Assembly (NCBI GenBank): GCA_003952965.2
Contig: CM025851.1
Span: 22,193,357 to 22,257,356, forward strand
DNA from: Morella rubra
Taxonomy: Eukaryota > Streptophyta > Magnoliopsida > Fagales > Myricaceae
Direction of reading: 5' to 3'
Length of the DNA: 64,000 nt
The translations under genes and the position numbers were made by a program. Below, one piece after another: positions 46,953 through 59,382 of the stretch (its first letter is position 1; each line of letters begins with the position of its first letter). The notes below the pieces were generated by a model that worked only from the letters and a program-made list of their open reading frames with translations, did not search any database and had not been told where the DNA came from.

Positions 46953-48694
46953 TGATGTGAGAATTTATTTCACACATTTGGTCATCATAATTGTGTTGAT
47001 TTAGAGCATTTTGTATGTTTTCTTTGTTTAGTTGTCTAGCATTTGAGGTATTTTACATTCACTGAATTATTAGAAATTTTTGGTTTTTTCCAGTTTACAT
47101 GTGTTTGATTAGGTGAAATTGGGCTGATGTGAAGAGGCCAAATTCGGGTTAGGTCAACAAAGCAAAACTCTAGTTAACCCGGTCTAGGCAAATCAGAATA
47201 CTGTTTGATCAATCGATTGTAACAGGAGCTACAAACATCGGTTTTCAGTTTTGTTTGATTCTATGGAAAGCTAAGACAAAGGCCTAAAACTTTTATGAAG
47301 AGCCCAAAACCTAGTTACGCCGTTTTGAAATTCAAAATCCAGCTGGAAGTCTGGGAACAAATCTGCCAAGAATTTCGGGATTCACCAAGTCAATGAGAGG
47401 TTGGGGTCCAGCTCACAATGTGAGGCCAACGTGTGTTTTTATTTTAAATAAATCCTAAAAATCTATTAGGTTTTGGTGTGCCGCATGAAACAAGAGGAGG
47501 AATAAATCAATTGAAGGATTCATTGGAACTAACAAAGGAAACTTTCCTTTCTCGGAATTCTGGAATTCCTGAAAACACCCTTCGGTATTTGGAGCATAGC
47601 TTTTGATATAGAACTCAATGAGGTCAATCGTGGTGTCTAAGAAAAGCTAAGAGAAAAGGCTACAACTTTCGTGTTTTTGGGATTTTCCAAAAAAGGAACA
47701 GAAAAAGGTGAAAACGGAGTATCAAGTCAGAGGTCGACAGAAAACTGCCTTTTTGAGAACCCTGTTTTAAGGAAACAAAGAGGTTTTGAAGGAAAGGAGG
47801 GGGAGAACGACTAGGGCACGAAAAAAAGGAAGTTTTTCACCACTGGAGAGGAATCCGAAGCTTGGAACAAGGTGAAGAAGACGGAGGCTGAATTGGAGTT
47901 TGTCAACAATTGAGATTCTCGATCTACATATAGTTCCTTCTTAATCCTTTTATCTTCTCTTCTCTTTGTATAATTTTCATTATGAATTCCAGAGTTGTTT
48001 TGATTTATTTGATTTTGCTATGAACTAATTTTATTGCTAAGGCTACGATGTAGTCTCTCCATGACAATTCTGAAGCTTATTACCATGTGATCAAATTTTT
48101 ACCATTCTTTTTGAAGTATACATCATTCAGTTTAATGCTTTCAATTATCTAGCCAATAGTTGAATGATTTGTTGTGTGCGTGTTAACTCAAGAGATGATG
48201 CATGTAGTTTAGCTTCAAATGATGTATACCACGAATTGAACGAAAGACAGGAATGTGCCAACGTGATTTGTGTGGCTTTTATGAGAAATATTATTAATCT
48301 TAATGTGCTCAATTGCTTCTAAATTCGCATAGACATATCACGGGTTGTTGTATGTTGGGTAATTCTAATTCTACTCGAGAGAGGATCTTAGATAACTTAG
48401 AATATTTCTCCGTCAAAGAGGTTGACAATTGACTGATTACATGGTTAGGATTTTGGATTTGATTGGTTAGGTGAGTCGGATGCCTTAGTGTTTTCTTCTT
48501 GGGTGAAATTTCTTTTAAGTTTATTTATTTTTGTTTCTGCAAATTCAAAATCCCCACTTTTCTTGATTTTCAAATAATTTAGAATTAGAACAATTTCAAT
48601 AGTCAATAGGTGATTAGTCCTCGTAGCTTCGACATCGTTTCTTATTACTATACTACTTGTTACGATTTCGTGCACTTGCGAATTTTCAACAACA
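46953..48694. mobile_element. Solo LTR, 1.74 kb, with 5-bp target duplication
   Basis: Begins TGATGTGAGAATTTATTTC and ends ...TTTCAACAACA (TG...CA), flanked by ATACC at 46948-46952 and 48695-48699. The flanks join to a sequence that is continuous in the paralogous duplicate (TGAGAAACCAGGCGTATGGGA at 56433-56453), so the unoccupied site is preserved there. There is no internal coding region, polypurine tract or primer site between two repeats, so recombination between LTRs is the likely origin. The length favours a Ty3/gypsy-type LTR; the family is not determined. TCTTCTCTTCTCTTTGTATAA (about 47951-47971) could be its promoter region. Confidence 0.85.
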
Positions 48695-48699
48695 ATACC

Positions 48700-49408
48700 T
48701 AGGCATATGGGATTCAAGCTCTGTACAAAAATATGCAAATAAACAAAGCGACTTTCTAGCATGGAAGTGCATTACGATATGAAACAGAATGACACAACAG
48801 AAAGATACAAGGCAGATGCTAATCATGTCCCTTCCTCTATGATTACTAGAACATCAGCTTTGACCAGAAGTATCCCACGTCTTAGGATCTCCATTAATGA
48901 TAACATCCACTCCGAAGACTTAATTTGCAGCTACAGTTATGTTTTGCAAATTTCGGACCTTCAAGGTTACAACTTTATGCGGTCCACTTTTTTTTTTCCC
49001 TTTGGCTCCTCTGTAACTCTATTTGGTATGTAATATAAAAGTGGTCATGCACATATTCATCTTTTTCTATTCATTACTTACTTTCTGTTAGACACAATTA
49101 TTTTTTGAATTAAAATTTGCCCAGGCTACCACGCAAAGTGTCTGGACCCAATGTCACGGTGCCACCACCTTTTCCTATTCTCCCATTTGCATAGGTTACG
49201 ACTATAAATAACTATATCTCTCTGAGATATTAGTTGAGTGTAAAATTTTACACTTCTAAATTTTAACACAATAAAAAATTACAATATAATCTCTCTCTCC
49301 CCATCAATTATTACTTTTCACTATAATAAATATTAAAAATCATCTCTCTCTTCACTTTTTCACCAAATCCAATATCCTAAAATTTTAATATTTTAACAAT
49401 CAAGAACC
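48700..49408. repeat. Continuation of the duplicated flank and promoter region of LRR-RLP copy 1
   Basis: 48700-48875 matches 56440-56595 (ATATGGGATTCAAGCTCTGTAC, CTAGCATGGAAGTGCATTA, ATCAGCTTTGACCAGAAGTATC). From about 49120 onward it resembles the leader of copy 2 near 53030, including CATTTGC..AGG.TACGAC.ATAAATA. The open frame at 48761-49033 is non-coding. Confidence 0.65.
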
Positions 49409-51240
49409 ATGCCCAACTTTAAGCCTCATTATCTTTTCTTCCCCTTGTTGGCCTTTAGCCTTTCTATAGGAATCATGCATGCAATCAAATGGATTGTAAC
49501 TCTCTCATCTTGTCCTTACCGTTCACACCTCATCCCCTCCTTTAAATTGGTCCATCCGCTGATTGCTGCAACTGGGAAGGTATTGCCTGTGATCCTGGAG
49601 GTTATGTCACTCATATTTCCTTACCCTCTAAAGGCCTCACCATATTTCCTTTTCTAGGAAACCTCACACATTTGTCTTATCTCAATCTCTCCATAATTTA
49701 CTTTCCTACACTCCCCATAGGACTCTTTTCATCCTTGAATCAACTCACATCCTTGATTTGAGCTCCAACTATCTAGCTGGGGACTTATGGTTCCAATTTT
49801 CATCTAAGGGTTTGCCTGCCTCCATTCAAGTACTTGACATCTCTAGCAACTACTTCAACGGGACGATCCAATCCTTATTCTTCCAACGAGCATGGAACTT
49901 GACTAAGCTCAATCTCAGCAACAATAATTTCACAGGCTCTTTGCCCCAATCTTTGATGAAATGCACAAATCTCGTCAAATTAATTTTTGGAAATTTTTTT
50001 GAAGGAAATATCACCAACCTTAATTTCTCCAACAACTTAACATATGGGGCTAATGACTTCACAGGTAACTTTCCAGTAAGCCTTCACTCATGCAAGTCGC
50101 TAAGAGCGATTCGAATTTCCTAAAACCCTGGAGGGGCAAATCCCACCTGAATGTGTCGCAATTGCGGTTTTTATCTTTTTTCTCACTTCTAACAATCTAA
50201 CTAATATCACAAGAGCAATCAAGATTCTAATGCTTGCAAGTTCCTCAGTGTTGTCATGTTGGAAATAATTTTTTTCACGAGGCAATACCAACAGATGATA
50301 GCATAGCTCATTTGATGGATTCGGAAATGTCCATTTCTTGAGTCTTGTGGAATGCGACTTGACTGGTCAATTGCCACGTGGCTATCTAATCTAAAGAACT
50401 GGAAATCTTTTTCTAAATGGCAACAGTATCATAGGTTCAATTCCCGAGGTTGGTTTTCAACCCTTCCAAGGCAAAAGTATTTGGACTTGGGTCATAACCA
50501 CTTCTCTGGTGAAATCCCAAAAGAATTATGTGCATTGCCAGCATTAATATCAGCACAAGCTCTGAAGAATGATACCATCTCTTGATTTTACCAATTTTTA
50601 GCTTACTTAATGGTACAATACGAGAATACAATTCTCTCCTAAGCATCTACCCAGAATTGACCTTCACAACAATAGTCTTGGTGGCAAGATCCCTATTGAG
50701 ATTGGTCGATTGAAGTTGCTTCATGCATTGGATCTTAGCGATAACAACTTCTCAAGTAGCATTCCAGGCAAATGTCAGAGCTCACAAACTTGGAAAATTG
50801 TACCTCTCTATAATCGGTTGTCAGGCGAAATACCAGCATCACTTGTTAGTCTGAATTTATTATCCAAGTTTAGGTGGCCCAATAATCTCTTTGGACAATA
50901 CCCTCAGAGCATTCAGTACAAAGCTTTATAGCCTATGGGAATCTTCGGACTTTGTGGTGCCCCACTTCCAAACAAATGCTCACATACTAACACTATTAAC
51001 GAAGACAAGGAAACTCAAGCATGAAGAAAGTACATGGGTATAGGATTCCATGGTTTCCATTACAGTGGCACTTGGCTTTATAACAGGATTTTGGGGAGTC
51101 TGTGGTTCTTTGGTCTTAACCGTAATTGGAGAATTTGCATATTTTAGATTTCTTGAAAACTTAGGAGATCAGCTCTATGTAATAATGGCAGTGTCTTGGG
51201 CCAGATTGGGCCAGATTGCTTAGAAGGCTACTGTAAAAGT
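49409..51240 (+). pseudogene. LRR receptor-like protein pseudogene, copy 1 (RLP/PSY1R-like)
   Basis: Relic of a cell-surface leucine-rich-repeat receptor of the group that includes tyrosine-sulphated-peptide receptor 1 and Arabidopsis RLP2/RLP3. The start at 49409 gives a signal peptide (MPNFKPHYLFFPLLAFSLSI). After a frameshift comes CCNWEGIACDPGGYVTHISL (about 49573-49620), the cap motif preceding the LRRs. LRRs read YLNLSINYF, LDISSNYFNGTIQSLFF, TKLNLSNNNFTGSLPQSLMK and DFTGNFPVSLHSCKSLRAI; later ones HALDLSDNNFSSSIPG and LSGEIPASLVSLNLLSKF (about 50721-50870). It ends with an acidic juxtamembrane part and membrane segment VALGFITGFWGVCGSLVL (about 51064-51120). No kinase domain follows, which fits an RLP. 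Multiple frameshifts and stops make it non-functional. Confidence 0.9.
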
Positions 51241-52267
51241 ATTGTTTTCTATACGACAATAAATTGTTCCTTTTTACCATATGTCATCATTTTAGTTAGT
51301 TTCTCTCGTGTCAATTAATTGATCAATCAAAGCCTGCACGCACTAGTTGCTTATTTTTTTCCTTTTTTTTTTGTTTGAACCTTTAATGACTTCATCTGAA
51401 TTCGTAAATGAAAGGGGAATACTTTTTCATAAAGTGTAAAGGGAACATTTGTTGGGCTCACTGGATTTGCAGAGCCCCAACTTCTTGTTTTGGTTCACAG
51501 AAACTCCATGTTAATTGGGTCATTGAGAAACCTCCTGATCCCAATAGAGTACAGATGGAGGTAGGACATGTCCAACATAAGACTCAAAGGTTTGGCCCAA
51601 ACCTAATCCGCCACTATTATTCTTTTGTCACTTACACCTGCCTCAACGCAAGACTCAAGGTTGGGCCGGGCTCAGCAACACTCTTCGTTCTATTCCACGA
51701 AATTTGCCTACCAAGCCCAATTATCTTATTTTGGCGTCATCTCATTTTGTTGTCTAGGCACCCAAGCTATTGACCATACTTGAATTTGGTTCTGTAGATG
51801 CAATGGCTGCCAGATAACATTTTGCAAGTTCACATTCTTCCTGTTCCTGTGATTCTTTTTTCCATCCTTTTGGGTAGGTAAAATCATTGAATTTGGCAAC
51901 AAACGAAAGGCCAAAAACACGCTATATGATTATAATGTACATTATACAACAATAGTCGTCACCTTCTTGAACGTTTCCTTTATCTGCTTGTACCTCCCAC
52001 CACATCTATCTCTCCATTGTCTCTTCCCCTCCTCCCCACAGTAGCTGTGGCCATGGATTCCAATATCTTTGGCGGTCTCCCTACCCCTATTTTCACCTTT
52101 GCAGAATTTGCGCTGCAATGTGCTTAGAAGAACTTTACCTGAAAAAGATGACACCATTGGCGTACAAGAGCAAACTGTTGAATATTTATAGTTAAAGCTC
52201 ATTTTATAAGTAGCAAAAACTTCTGTATCCCACAATCCTGAGTCAGTTAACAGACTGTTGCTGAACG

Positions 52268-52458
52268 AAACATTATCCAAAGACGAATGAGAAGACGTAG
52301 CTTATTAAAAATCACAGAAAGCCACCAAGTGATGTCGTACTCATTCAACGACTAATGTGCGAGAACTTTATCCAAAGATGAACGAGACACACGTAGCTTA
52401 GAAAAATCACAGAAACCCACCAGGCGATGTGCAGCCTGATGGTCAACGACTAATGTGT
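52268..52458. repeat. Two-unit tandem repeat of about 92 bases
   Basis: Unit 1 starts CATTATCCAAAGACGAATGAG and unit 2 ACTTTATCCAAAGATGAACGAG. Both continue with ACGTAGCTTA, AAAATCACAGAAA.CCACCA and end CAACGACTAATGTG. There is no coding content. Confidence 0.75.
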
Positions 52459-52599
52459 GTGGCCCACCAGCTTGAACATTCCAAGTGATTACAAAGACAA
52501 GATTCTCGGTGATGACATTCAAGAAATTTGCAGCCAGTGGTAATTGCTCTTGCGTGCGAAGATGCTGAAGAATTTATAATATTGGATAAAGGAATGGCT

Positions 52600-52836
52600 C
52601 CTATTTTTAGATATCCAAGTTGAATTTGAGTTATAATAGGATATTTAAGTATTTGAGTTCTATTGGATATCCAAGTATTTGAGTTCTAATACGTTTAGGG
52701 AACATGGTCTAGGGTTTCTTATAAAATAGTCAGTCTATGATGTAACCTAAGAATTACACAAGATAGTAAAATCTTTGGCCACTCTCTCCTGTGGACATAG
52801 GCATATTGAGGAACCACGTTAAATCTTTGTTTCAAT

Positions 52837-52869
<33 letters not shown>

Positions 52870-52960
52870 TCAATTTCCGTATATTGTTCATCACTTGTGT
52901 GCTATAAACAACAATAACTTCGTTTACTTTTACATTTCAAAACAAAGGAAAGGTACATAT
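52600..52960 (+). mobile_element. Copia-type LTR remnant with CT microsatellite
   Basis: The string TCTCCTGTGGACATAGGCATA...GAACCACGTTAAATCTTTG (about 52787-52832) is characteristic of the transcribed end of many plant copia LTRs. It is preceded by ATATCCAAGT.TTTGAGTT direct repeats (52612-52692) and followed by a CT-rich microsatellite (52838-52870). No internal element sequence is present on either side, so this is a solo or truncated LTR; its ends are not fixed. Confidence 0.6.
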
Positions 52961-53107
52961 GTGGTAGAAAGATAGAGAAGAGCAGATAACTCTTCAAAAT
53001 ATCTTTGTTTGCATCACGAGTATGTCCTAGTCTCCCATTTGCCAGGGTGACGACCATAAATACCTACTACAGCTTCTTCTACCCAAAGATATCAAATTAA
53101 CAAGAAC

Positions 53108-53638
53108 ATGCCCGACTTTAAGCCTTTGGGATCTCACTTCCTCATGTTAATATTTACACTTTTATTTGCAAATCATGCATGCAATCAAATGGATTGCAAC
53201 TCTCTCTTAGTCCTTACCATTCAAAACCTCCTCCCCAATATTAAATTGGTCTTCTATGATTGTTGCCAGTGGGAAGGTATTTCTTTTGATCATAAAGGGT
53301 GGTCAAACACATTTGGTTGCCTTCTAAAGTCTCCAGGGGAGTATATCTCCTTTTCTTGCAAACCTCAATCTCTCCCACAATTCATTTTCAGGTTTTCTTC
53401 CTACTAGATTGTTTTCACCCTTGAATCAGCTCAAAATAGTTGATTTCAGCAACAACGATCTAGAAGCAGATATATCCTCGCTATTTTTTGCTAATGGCTT
53501 ATCATTCTACGTCAATCCACCTTTTACCAAGTTCCTCAATTTCACTTTCAATCATTACGATGGCCAAATTCCAAGTGGACTAGGAGGTGTTCAAAACTAG
53601 AGGCCTTTCGAGTAGGTTTCAACTCTCCTCTCTCTGGA

Positions 53639-53675
<37 letters not shown>

Positions 53676-55108
53676 GCTACAACAAGGTTACAAGAATCTC
53701 CCTACCTAAAAATATTCTTTCTAGACTCATTAGTGACGACATCGTGAACCTTACCAGACTTGCCAACCTCGAAGTATATTGTAACAACTTTGTCGGCAAG
53801 CTACCCGACAGTATCGGTAAGCTCTCCTGATTGGAACACCTACTCCTTCATAGGTTCCCTACCTCCATCTTTCATGAATTTCACAAATATCATAGAGTTG
53901 AATCTAGCAATCAATTTCTTTGATGGAGAGATCTCCACCCTCAATTTCTCCAACCTTAGTCAACTTGTTGTACTGGACCTGAGCCATAACAACTTCTCTG
54001 GTAACTTGCCAACAAGTCTTTACTCATGCAAGTTTTTTAGAGCAATCCAACTTGGTAGTAACCCACTGTAGGGTGAAATCAGAACTGATGTGGTTCAATT
54101 GAAATTTTTAACTTTCTTTTCTCTTAGTTACAACAAGCTAACCAACATCATAAGGGCAATCAAGATCCTCATGCAAGTAAAGATCTCAACATCCTCTTTC
54201 TTACAGGCAATTTTTTTGAAGAGGCAATGCCGACAGATGACGGTATAGTTAGTTCTAATGGTTTCACAGATCTCAGATTGTTGAGTGTTTCTCATTGCCA
54301 AATGACTGGTCAATTTCCTATTTGGTTATCAAATCTTAAAAATTTAGAAGCCATATTTCTTTACGCCAACCATATCATGGGTTCAATCCCTGGTTAAATG
54401 TCGACTCTTCTAAGGCTCTTCCATTTATAGTTGTCTAATAATTTCCTTTCTTGGGAATTCTCAAAGGAACTTTATGCATTACCAGCATTGGTATCCCCAC
54501 AATGTCAAGATAATACTTCTTTGGATTTATCAATTTACGGCAACATCTAATCTTTCAACGAGTACAATTCCCTTTACAAACTAGCACAGACAATATTCAC
54601 GGCAATCAATAACCTGTAGCATCCCTACTGAGATCAGTAATTTGAAGGAGCTCCAAGGATTATTCCTTAGCTATAACAACCTCTCAGGAAAGATTCCAGA
54701 CCAAATATCAAAACTCACAAACTTAGATATACTGGACCTCTTTGCAAATCAGTTGACTAGAGAGATACAAGCATCACTGGCTAATTTGCATTTCTTGAAT
54801 TGGCTTTAGCATTGCGAGCAAAAACTCCACGGACCAATACCACAGGCACTCACTCCAAGTTTCGATGCCTCTGAATGAGGGCAATCCGACTTTGTGGCCC
54901 TCTGCTTCCAAATCAATGTCCCTATATTACTAGGAACAAGGGTGACAAGGACATTCATGATGAAGAAAACGGACATGTAGTCCCATGGCTTCATATAAGC
55001 GTGATTCTTGGCTTCATTACAGAATTTGGGGGGTCTGTGGTCCTCTCGCCATCAACAGCCATTGCAAATTTCACATATTTTAGACTCCTGGATGATTTAA
55101 AAGCATAG
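53108..55108 (+). pseudogene. LRR receptor-like protein pseudogene, copy 2 (RLP/PSY1R-like)
   Basis: Tandem paralogue of the gene at 49.4-51.2 kb. It opens with a signal peptide-like MPDFKPLGSHFLMLIFTLLF and HACNQMDCNSLL, then CCQWEGISFDH. LRR segments include GSLPPSFMNFTNIIELNLAI, NLSQLVVLDLSHNNFSGNLP and SLYSCKF (53850-54040), then LKELQGLFLSYNNLSGKIPD and LTNLDILDLFANQLTREIQA (54640-54775). The C-terminal part shows GFITEFGGSVVL-type residues near 55008, replacing the GFWGVCG membrane motif. An AC microsatellite (53641-53669) sits inside the coding region. Stops and frame shifts are numerous. Confidence 0.88.
53640..53676. repeat. AC/AT dinucleotide microsatellite
   Basis: An uninterrupted run of AC dinucleotides of about 28 bases is followed by a short AT run. 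It lies within the coding remains of LRR-RLP copy 2, so it expanded after, or contributed to, loss of the frame. Confidence 0.95.
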
Positions 55109-55124
55109 AATCTAGTGAAACTGA

Positions 55125-56604
55125 TTGTGTGTATGACTGAACATTATGTTATGAAGCTATTACCGTATAGAAGACTATATTTCCTTTTTTGGACTATGGA
55201 TTTCTTTTTCCTTCTTTTATAGTTAAAACAATATTTGATTAGAAATTTATGCAATTTGTTGTACCCCTCTAATTAGACACTTTAGCTATTTAACTAGAAA
55301 TCATATGGTCACAAAAGCTATTAGTCATTTTGTCTCACTTCTCATTAAATAATATAGCCAAATCTGACTCTTGAATATTCATTTTAAAATGACTTTGAAT
55401 CTCTTTGCGTATAATCCATTCTTTATGAGGATTTGGCCACCAAACCTATTGGCCATTGTCTCATATGCCTCATTAAAAAAGATGGCCAAATGCTTGCCCT
55501 TGAATATTCATTTTAAAATTAGTGACTTCGAACCTCTTTGCACAATCTTTCTTTGTACTGATCGGTTCTCCTAGAGAAGATGTCGAAATAATGCTGGAGG
55601 GGTGAGAAAAGAGCTGTGTTAATAAAGAATACTAAACAATATTAATTGATCCCTTAATTACGCTATTTGTAGTCCAGTTTGTCCTGTGGAAATGGAAATG
55701 AAGAGAACATGGATCACTTTTTCTTCCCCCCAAACTATGTTCATAGATTCCTAAAATATACTAAACAATTAGGAGCGCCTAACGATTATGATATGTGGTG
55801 GGGTAAAGGACTGAAAAGAAGCTGACTTGGGATTAGGAGAATTTGGCAAATGATGATTAATTTAGCGTGTCACACGGGGAAAGAGCCGTGTTTATAAAGA
55901 GTACTAAACAATAATTGATCCCTTAACTACTTTATTTGTACTTTAATTAGTGAAGAAAATATGGACCACTTTTTCTTCCGTCTCAACAACGTTCATAGTT
56001 CCAAGTATTATAGCAAGCATTATTTGTCTTACCAGTATTCAATTATCTTAGAACCTGCAAGTGGGATATTTTGAAGCGGCATACAGTCACCTGTCAAAGA
56101 CCAGAGTCTCATAACCATTTACATCTTTCCATGATTACATTTTACGGGGTCCTCTGTAACCATTTTTTTTTTTAGTCTCGGGACCAATCTTCTAGGTTAT
56201 CGAAGCAATTAGGAGCACCTAACAATTATGATATTCAAAGAGTCTTATTAAACAATATTCAATCCCTTAATTACGCTATTTGTAGTCCAGTTTGTCTTGC
56301 GGAAACAGAAATGTAGAAACCATGGATCACTTTTTCTTCCTCCCAACTACGTTCATTTGTGGTAGCTAGGGAAAAGAGCCGTGTTAATAATAACGATATG
56401 TCGTATGGAGTCTTTTTCTTTTTGTCGACATTCTGAGAAACCAGGCGTATGGGATACAAGCTCTATACAAAAATATGCCAAGAAAAATCTAGCATGGAAG
56501 TGCATTAGGATATGAAACAGAGTGACACAACTGAAAGACACAAGGGAGATGATAATTATGATCACTAGAACATTAGCTTTGACCAGAAGTATCACCCTTA
56601 CTGC
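55125..56604. repeat. 3' flank of the receptor-like gene unit, copy 2
   Basis: Partner of 45238-46947 and 48700-48875. It carries further internal repeats of the GGAGC.CCTAA..ATTATGATAT and CTATTTGTAGTCCAGTTTGTC unit (for example 55667, 55769, 56212, 56278). At 56433-56453 it shows the unoccupied counterpart of the solo-LTR site. It is cut at 56604 by CACTA-3. No gene is present. Confidence 0.82.
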
Positions 56605-56639
56605 CACTACAAGAAAAAAATACTTTAGGTGACAAAAAA

Positions 56640-57245
56640 ACCCGAAGTACTAAATTCGTCACCTAAAGCCCGTCAGCCAAAGTTTTGGGTGACGATTTTG
56701 AAGTTCTGTCACTCGAAACCGTTCGGACATTTTCCAAACCGTCCGAACGGTTTTTTGCCATAGCGACGAAATTGAAAATCGTCATGCCCAGTACAATTCA
56801 ACCGTTCGCATGAGCTGTGCGAACGTACTCTCAACACGTTCGGACGGTTCATGCGAACGGTTCTTCCAGGGTGACGAAATGAATTTCGTCATCTACAATC
56901 CGTGCGCACGGATATACAACATCGTCCGAACGTACATACATCACGTCCGGACGCGTGCGTAAAGACGTCCGCACCGTTGTTTCATTTATGACGAAATATT
57001 TATTTGTCATCCTCCAAATCCGTTCGAACTATGACGCATAAAGTTCGGACGCTTGTTCTGTTGAACACGTTCGAACGTTTAGTTTAGCGTGCGCACGTTT
57101 GCTACATAAAAGATCGTTTGCACGCGAAAAGAACCGTTCGGACGGACTAATTTGACGTGATGTGTGCGGACGGATTGTTATGCGTGCGCACGTTATCAAC
57201 GCCAATTAACCGTTCGGACTTGCACTTATACCGTTCGAACGGTTT
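56640..57245. repeat. Left subterminal repeats of CACTA-3
   Basis: About 20 imperfect copies of GTTCGGACGG, CCGTTCGAACGG, GTGCGCACG and related near-palindromes, mixed with GTGACGAAAT / CGTCAC words. Several copies are perfect or near-perfect palindromes. They are the presumed binding sites of the TNP1-class protein. A shorter matching set occurs at 63200-63310. Confidence 0.82.
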
Positions 57246-57622
57246 TCTTTGTATTTCAAATAATTTAATTAAAATTTTAAAAATAATATAAATAGAAAGA
57301 TATTCAATGCTCATAAAATAATAAAATATCTACAAATATGCAATGTTATTAAAAGTAAATAAAATACGTAATCGATAAGTGCTAAGAAATAGTAAAAATA
57401 TATAAATCTACCCAAATTTTCGTTTGGGTGTCTAACAAGATTGCAGCTGTCTGATCTGCTCCACCAGCTGCTCACGCATCTGCTCCGCCATTAGTTGCAT
57501 CTCCTCCGTTCTTGTTGTTCCACTAGGTTCCTTTGCTGCTCCTCATCATCTTTTGCTCTTCGTCTTTTTTTGTTGACATCATCTGCATCAGCTCTTCGTC
57601 TTTCTTCGTTGTTGCTCCTCCA

Positions 57623-59130
57623 TCATCTGCAGATGCTCTCGCATCGTCTGCTCCATATCTGACCGTTTGAAAGAAGCGCTTCATATTCCAACTGTCTAGC
57701 CCTCATCTCCTCAATCTGTAATCTGGCCTCCTCCAACCTCCGGGACAAATCAACGGACGATACTGATGAAGATGATCCAACAGACCGTACTGAACGGCCT
57801 AAACCTTGCACGTAACCCGCTTTCGTCCCCAACACCTCAGCGAAAATCTCCACTTCGGTGTATGACTTTCCCTCTGACTCGTGCTGCAACTGTAACGCCT
57901 CCATTTTTTCCTACAAAATTAGAAAAGAAAATAAAAACTAGCACATATGAAACATAAACGCACACGAATGCATCATTAAATCTAATGTTACAACTTACAA
58001 AATTTTCTCGTGCATCTTCTGATGTCCACATGCCATCCTTATTAGTATGCGTTTTTTATAAAGCAACGCAGACTAATCTCATCAGATTCTGGATTTTTCT
58101 GTACACCAAAAGAAATATAAAACGTGCATATTAAAATACCTAAGTCATTTATTTAAATAATAAATAATAAAAATTTAAATTTATTACTTACTAACAACGC
58201 TCTCGCGTTGGAAAGACCTCGCTCCCGATGTGTGTACAATCTTCAGCTTAGCTCTATTCTCCTTGTTGATTGCACTCCTCCTCTGCATTGTACATTTACA
58301 GTTGTTACCACAATTAATAATAAAATAAAATAAACGTTCAGGACGGAATAAAAATTTTAACCTGAAATTCCTCGCTCGCGAATAAATCACAAACACGAGT
58401 CCATTCTTCCTTGTTCATATCGGGATACGGGTGCTCTAACGCCTCTTCTTTGGAATTGAACACCGAGTAATGCTGGAACATTCTATTTCTGTGCGTCCTG
58501 TACGCTGTGTTCATCGTAGACGTCACAGTGATGCGATCCTCAGCTCGGTCGTAATCTAGTTGGAAGTCATCCTTAACATATATAACAGTTAGAAACGCAA
58601 AAAAGTTTCAACAATTAAAATTTAATAAATTATACTTACCAACACTCGGTTCATCACATACGATTTAACCCCTTCGGGGACCTCCTTCCACTTACTCGTC
58701 TCAAATGGGACATGTTGTCGAACGAGCGCACCAATATGACTGAGAGCATTGAGGACGCCTTGTCATCACCGCCCGTACGTCCATCAGGGATATGGACAGT
58801 CAGCTTTCCTCCACGAGCCTTGAGTAATGCAATCCCGCATACTACCTCGAACGTGTCTGATTCCGGATGTCGCTACAAATGAAGAAACAATAAATTTAAA
58901 ATTCAGTTAAGCATAGAAATTTAAAAGTCATAATATTTAATTAAGATTGACGGGGTAAGATACTTACACGCACAACTACTTTGGGTGCCTACTGGACTGG
59001 CTGTGGTAGGGGACGGTAATTCGTTCCTATCCCTAAGTGAAGGACCCAACACTGCTAGTGTACCGGGACTACTCTCAGCTCGAACTGATGAATCGCACCG
59101 AAGACGTTTTCCTCCCGCTGGCATGACGTC
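57623..59130 (-). pseudogene. TNP1-like (Ptta/En/Spm) transposon protein gene of CACTA-3
   Basis: Minus-strand exon series in family order: N-terminal MPAGGKRLRCDSSVRAESSP (59124); FEVVCGIALLKARGGKLTVH (about 58855-58795); IGALVRQHVPFETSKWKEVP with GVKSYVMNRVL (about 58735-58640); MNTAYRTHRNRMFQHYSVFN, EALEHPYPDMNKEEW (58520-58380); RSAINKENRAKLKIVHTSGA (about 58280-58215); and the C-terminal MEALQLQHESEGKSYTEVEI, LSRRLEEARLQIEEMRARQL coiled coil (57904-57680). The family binds subterminal repeats. At least one frameshift is visible near 58740, so this copy is probably inactive, but exon content is the best preserved of the three CACTA elements. Exon borders are approximate. Confidence 0.85.
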
Positions 59131-59382
59131 GTCCTGTGACCAAATAAATCAATATTAGAGAAAAAAACACAATGAACATGTTACTCAAAATGAATATAAA
59201 ATAGAACGCAAAGTAAATTGAAACGATAAAGTTACTTTAGTCCTCGGAGTCATATTCTTCAGAATCACTACAATCTTCACTGAACGATTCCGAGGAATCA
59301 TCGCTTCCTTCTACTTCACGTTGTTGTGGCACTCTCATCGGTTACCGGCACATAAGCCTCGACGTCATTTCTAGTCAACGGA

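Larger units (their letters stand above)
51241..53107. other. Spacer between the two LRR-RLP pseudogenes
   Basis: No gene seen. Features are a two-unit tandem repeat of about 92 bases at 52268-52458 (TTATCCAAAGA.GAA.GAGA and CGACTAATGTG words), a copia-type LTR remnant at about 52600-52960, and CT-rich microsatellites. The frames at 51408-51773 and 51942-52280 have no domain. The end (about 53020-53107) resembles the leader of copy 1. Confidence 0.55.
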
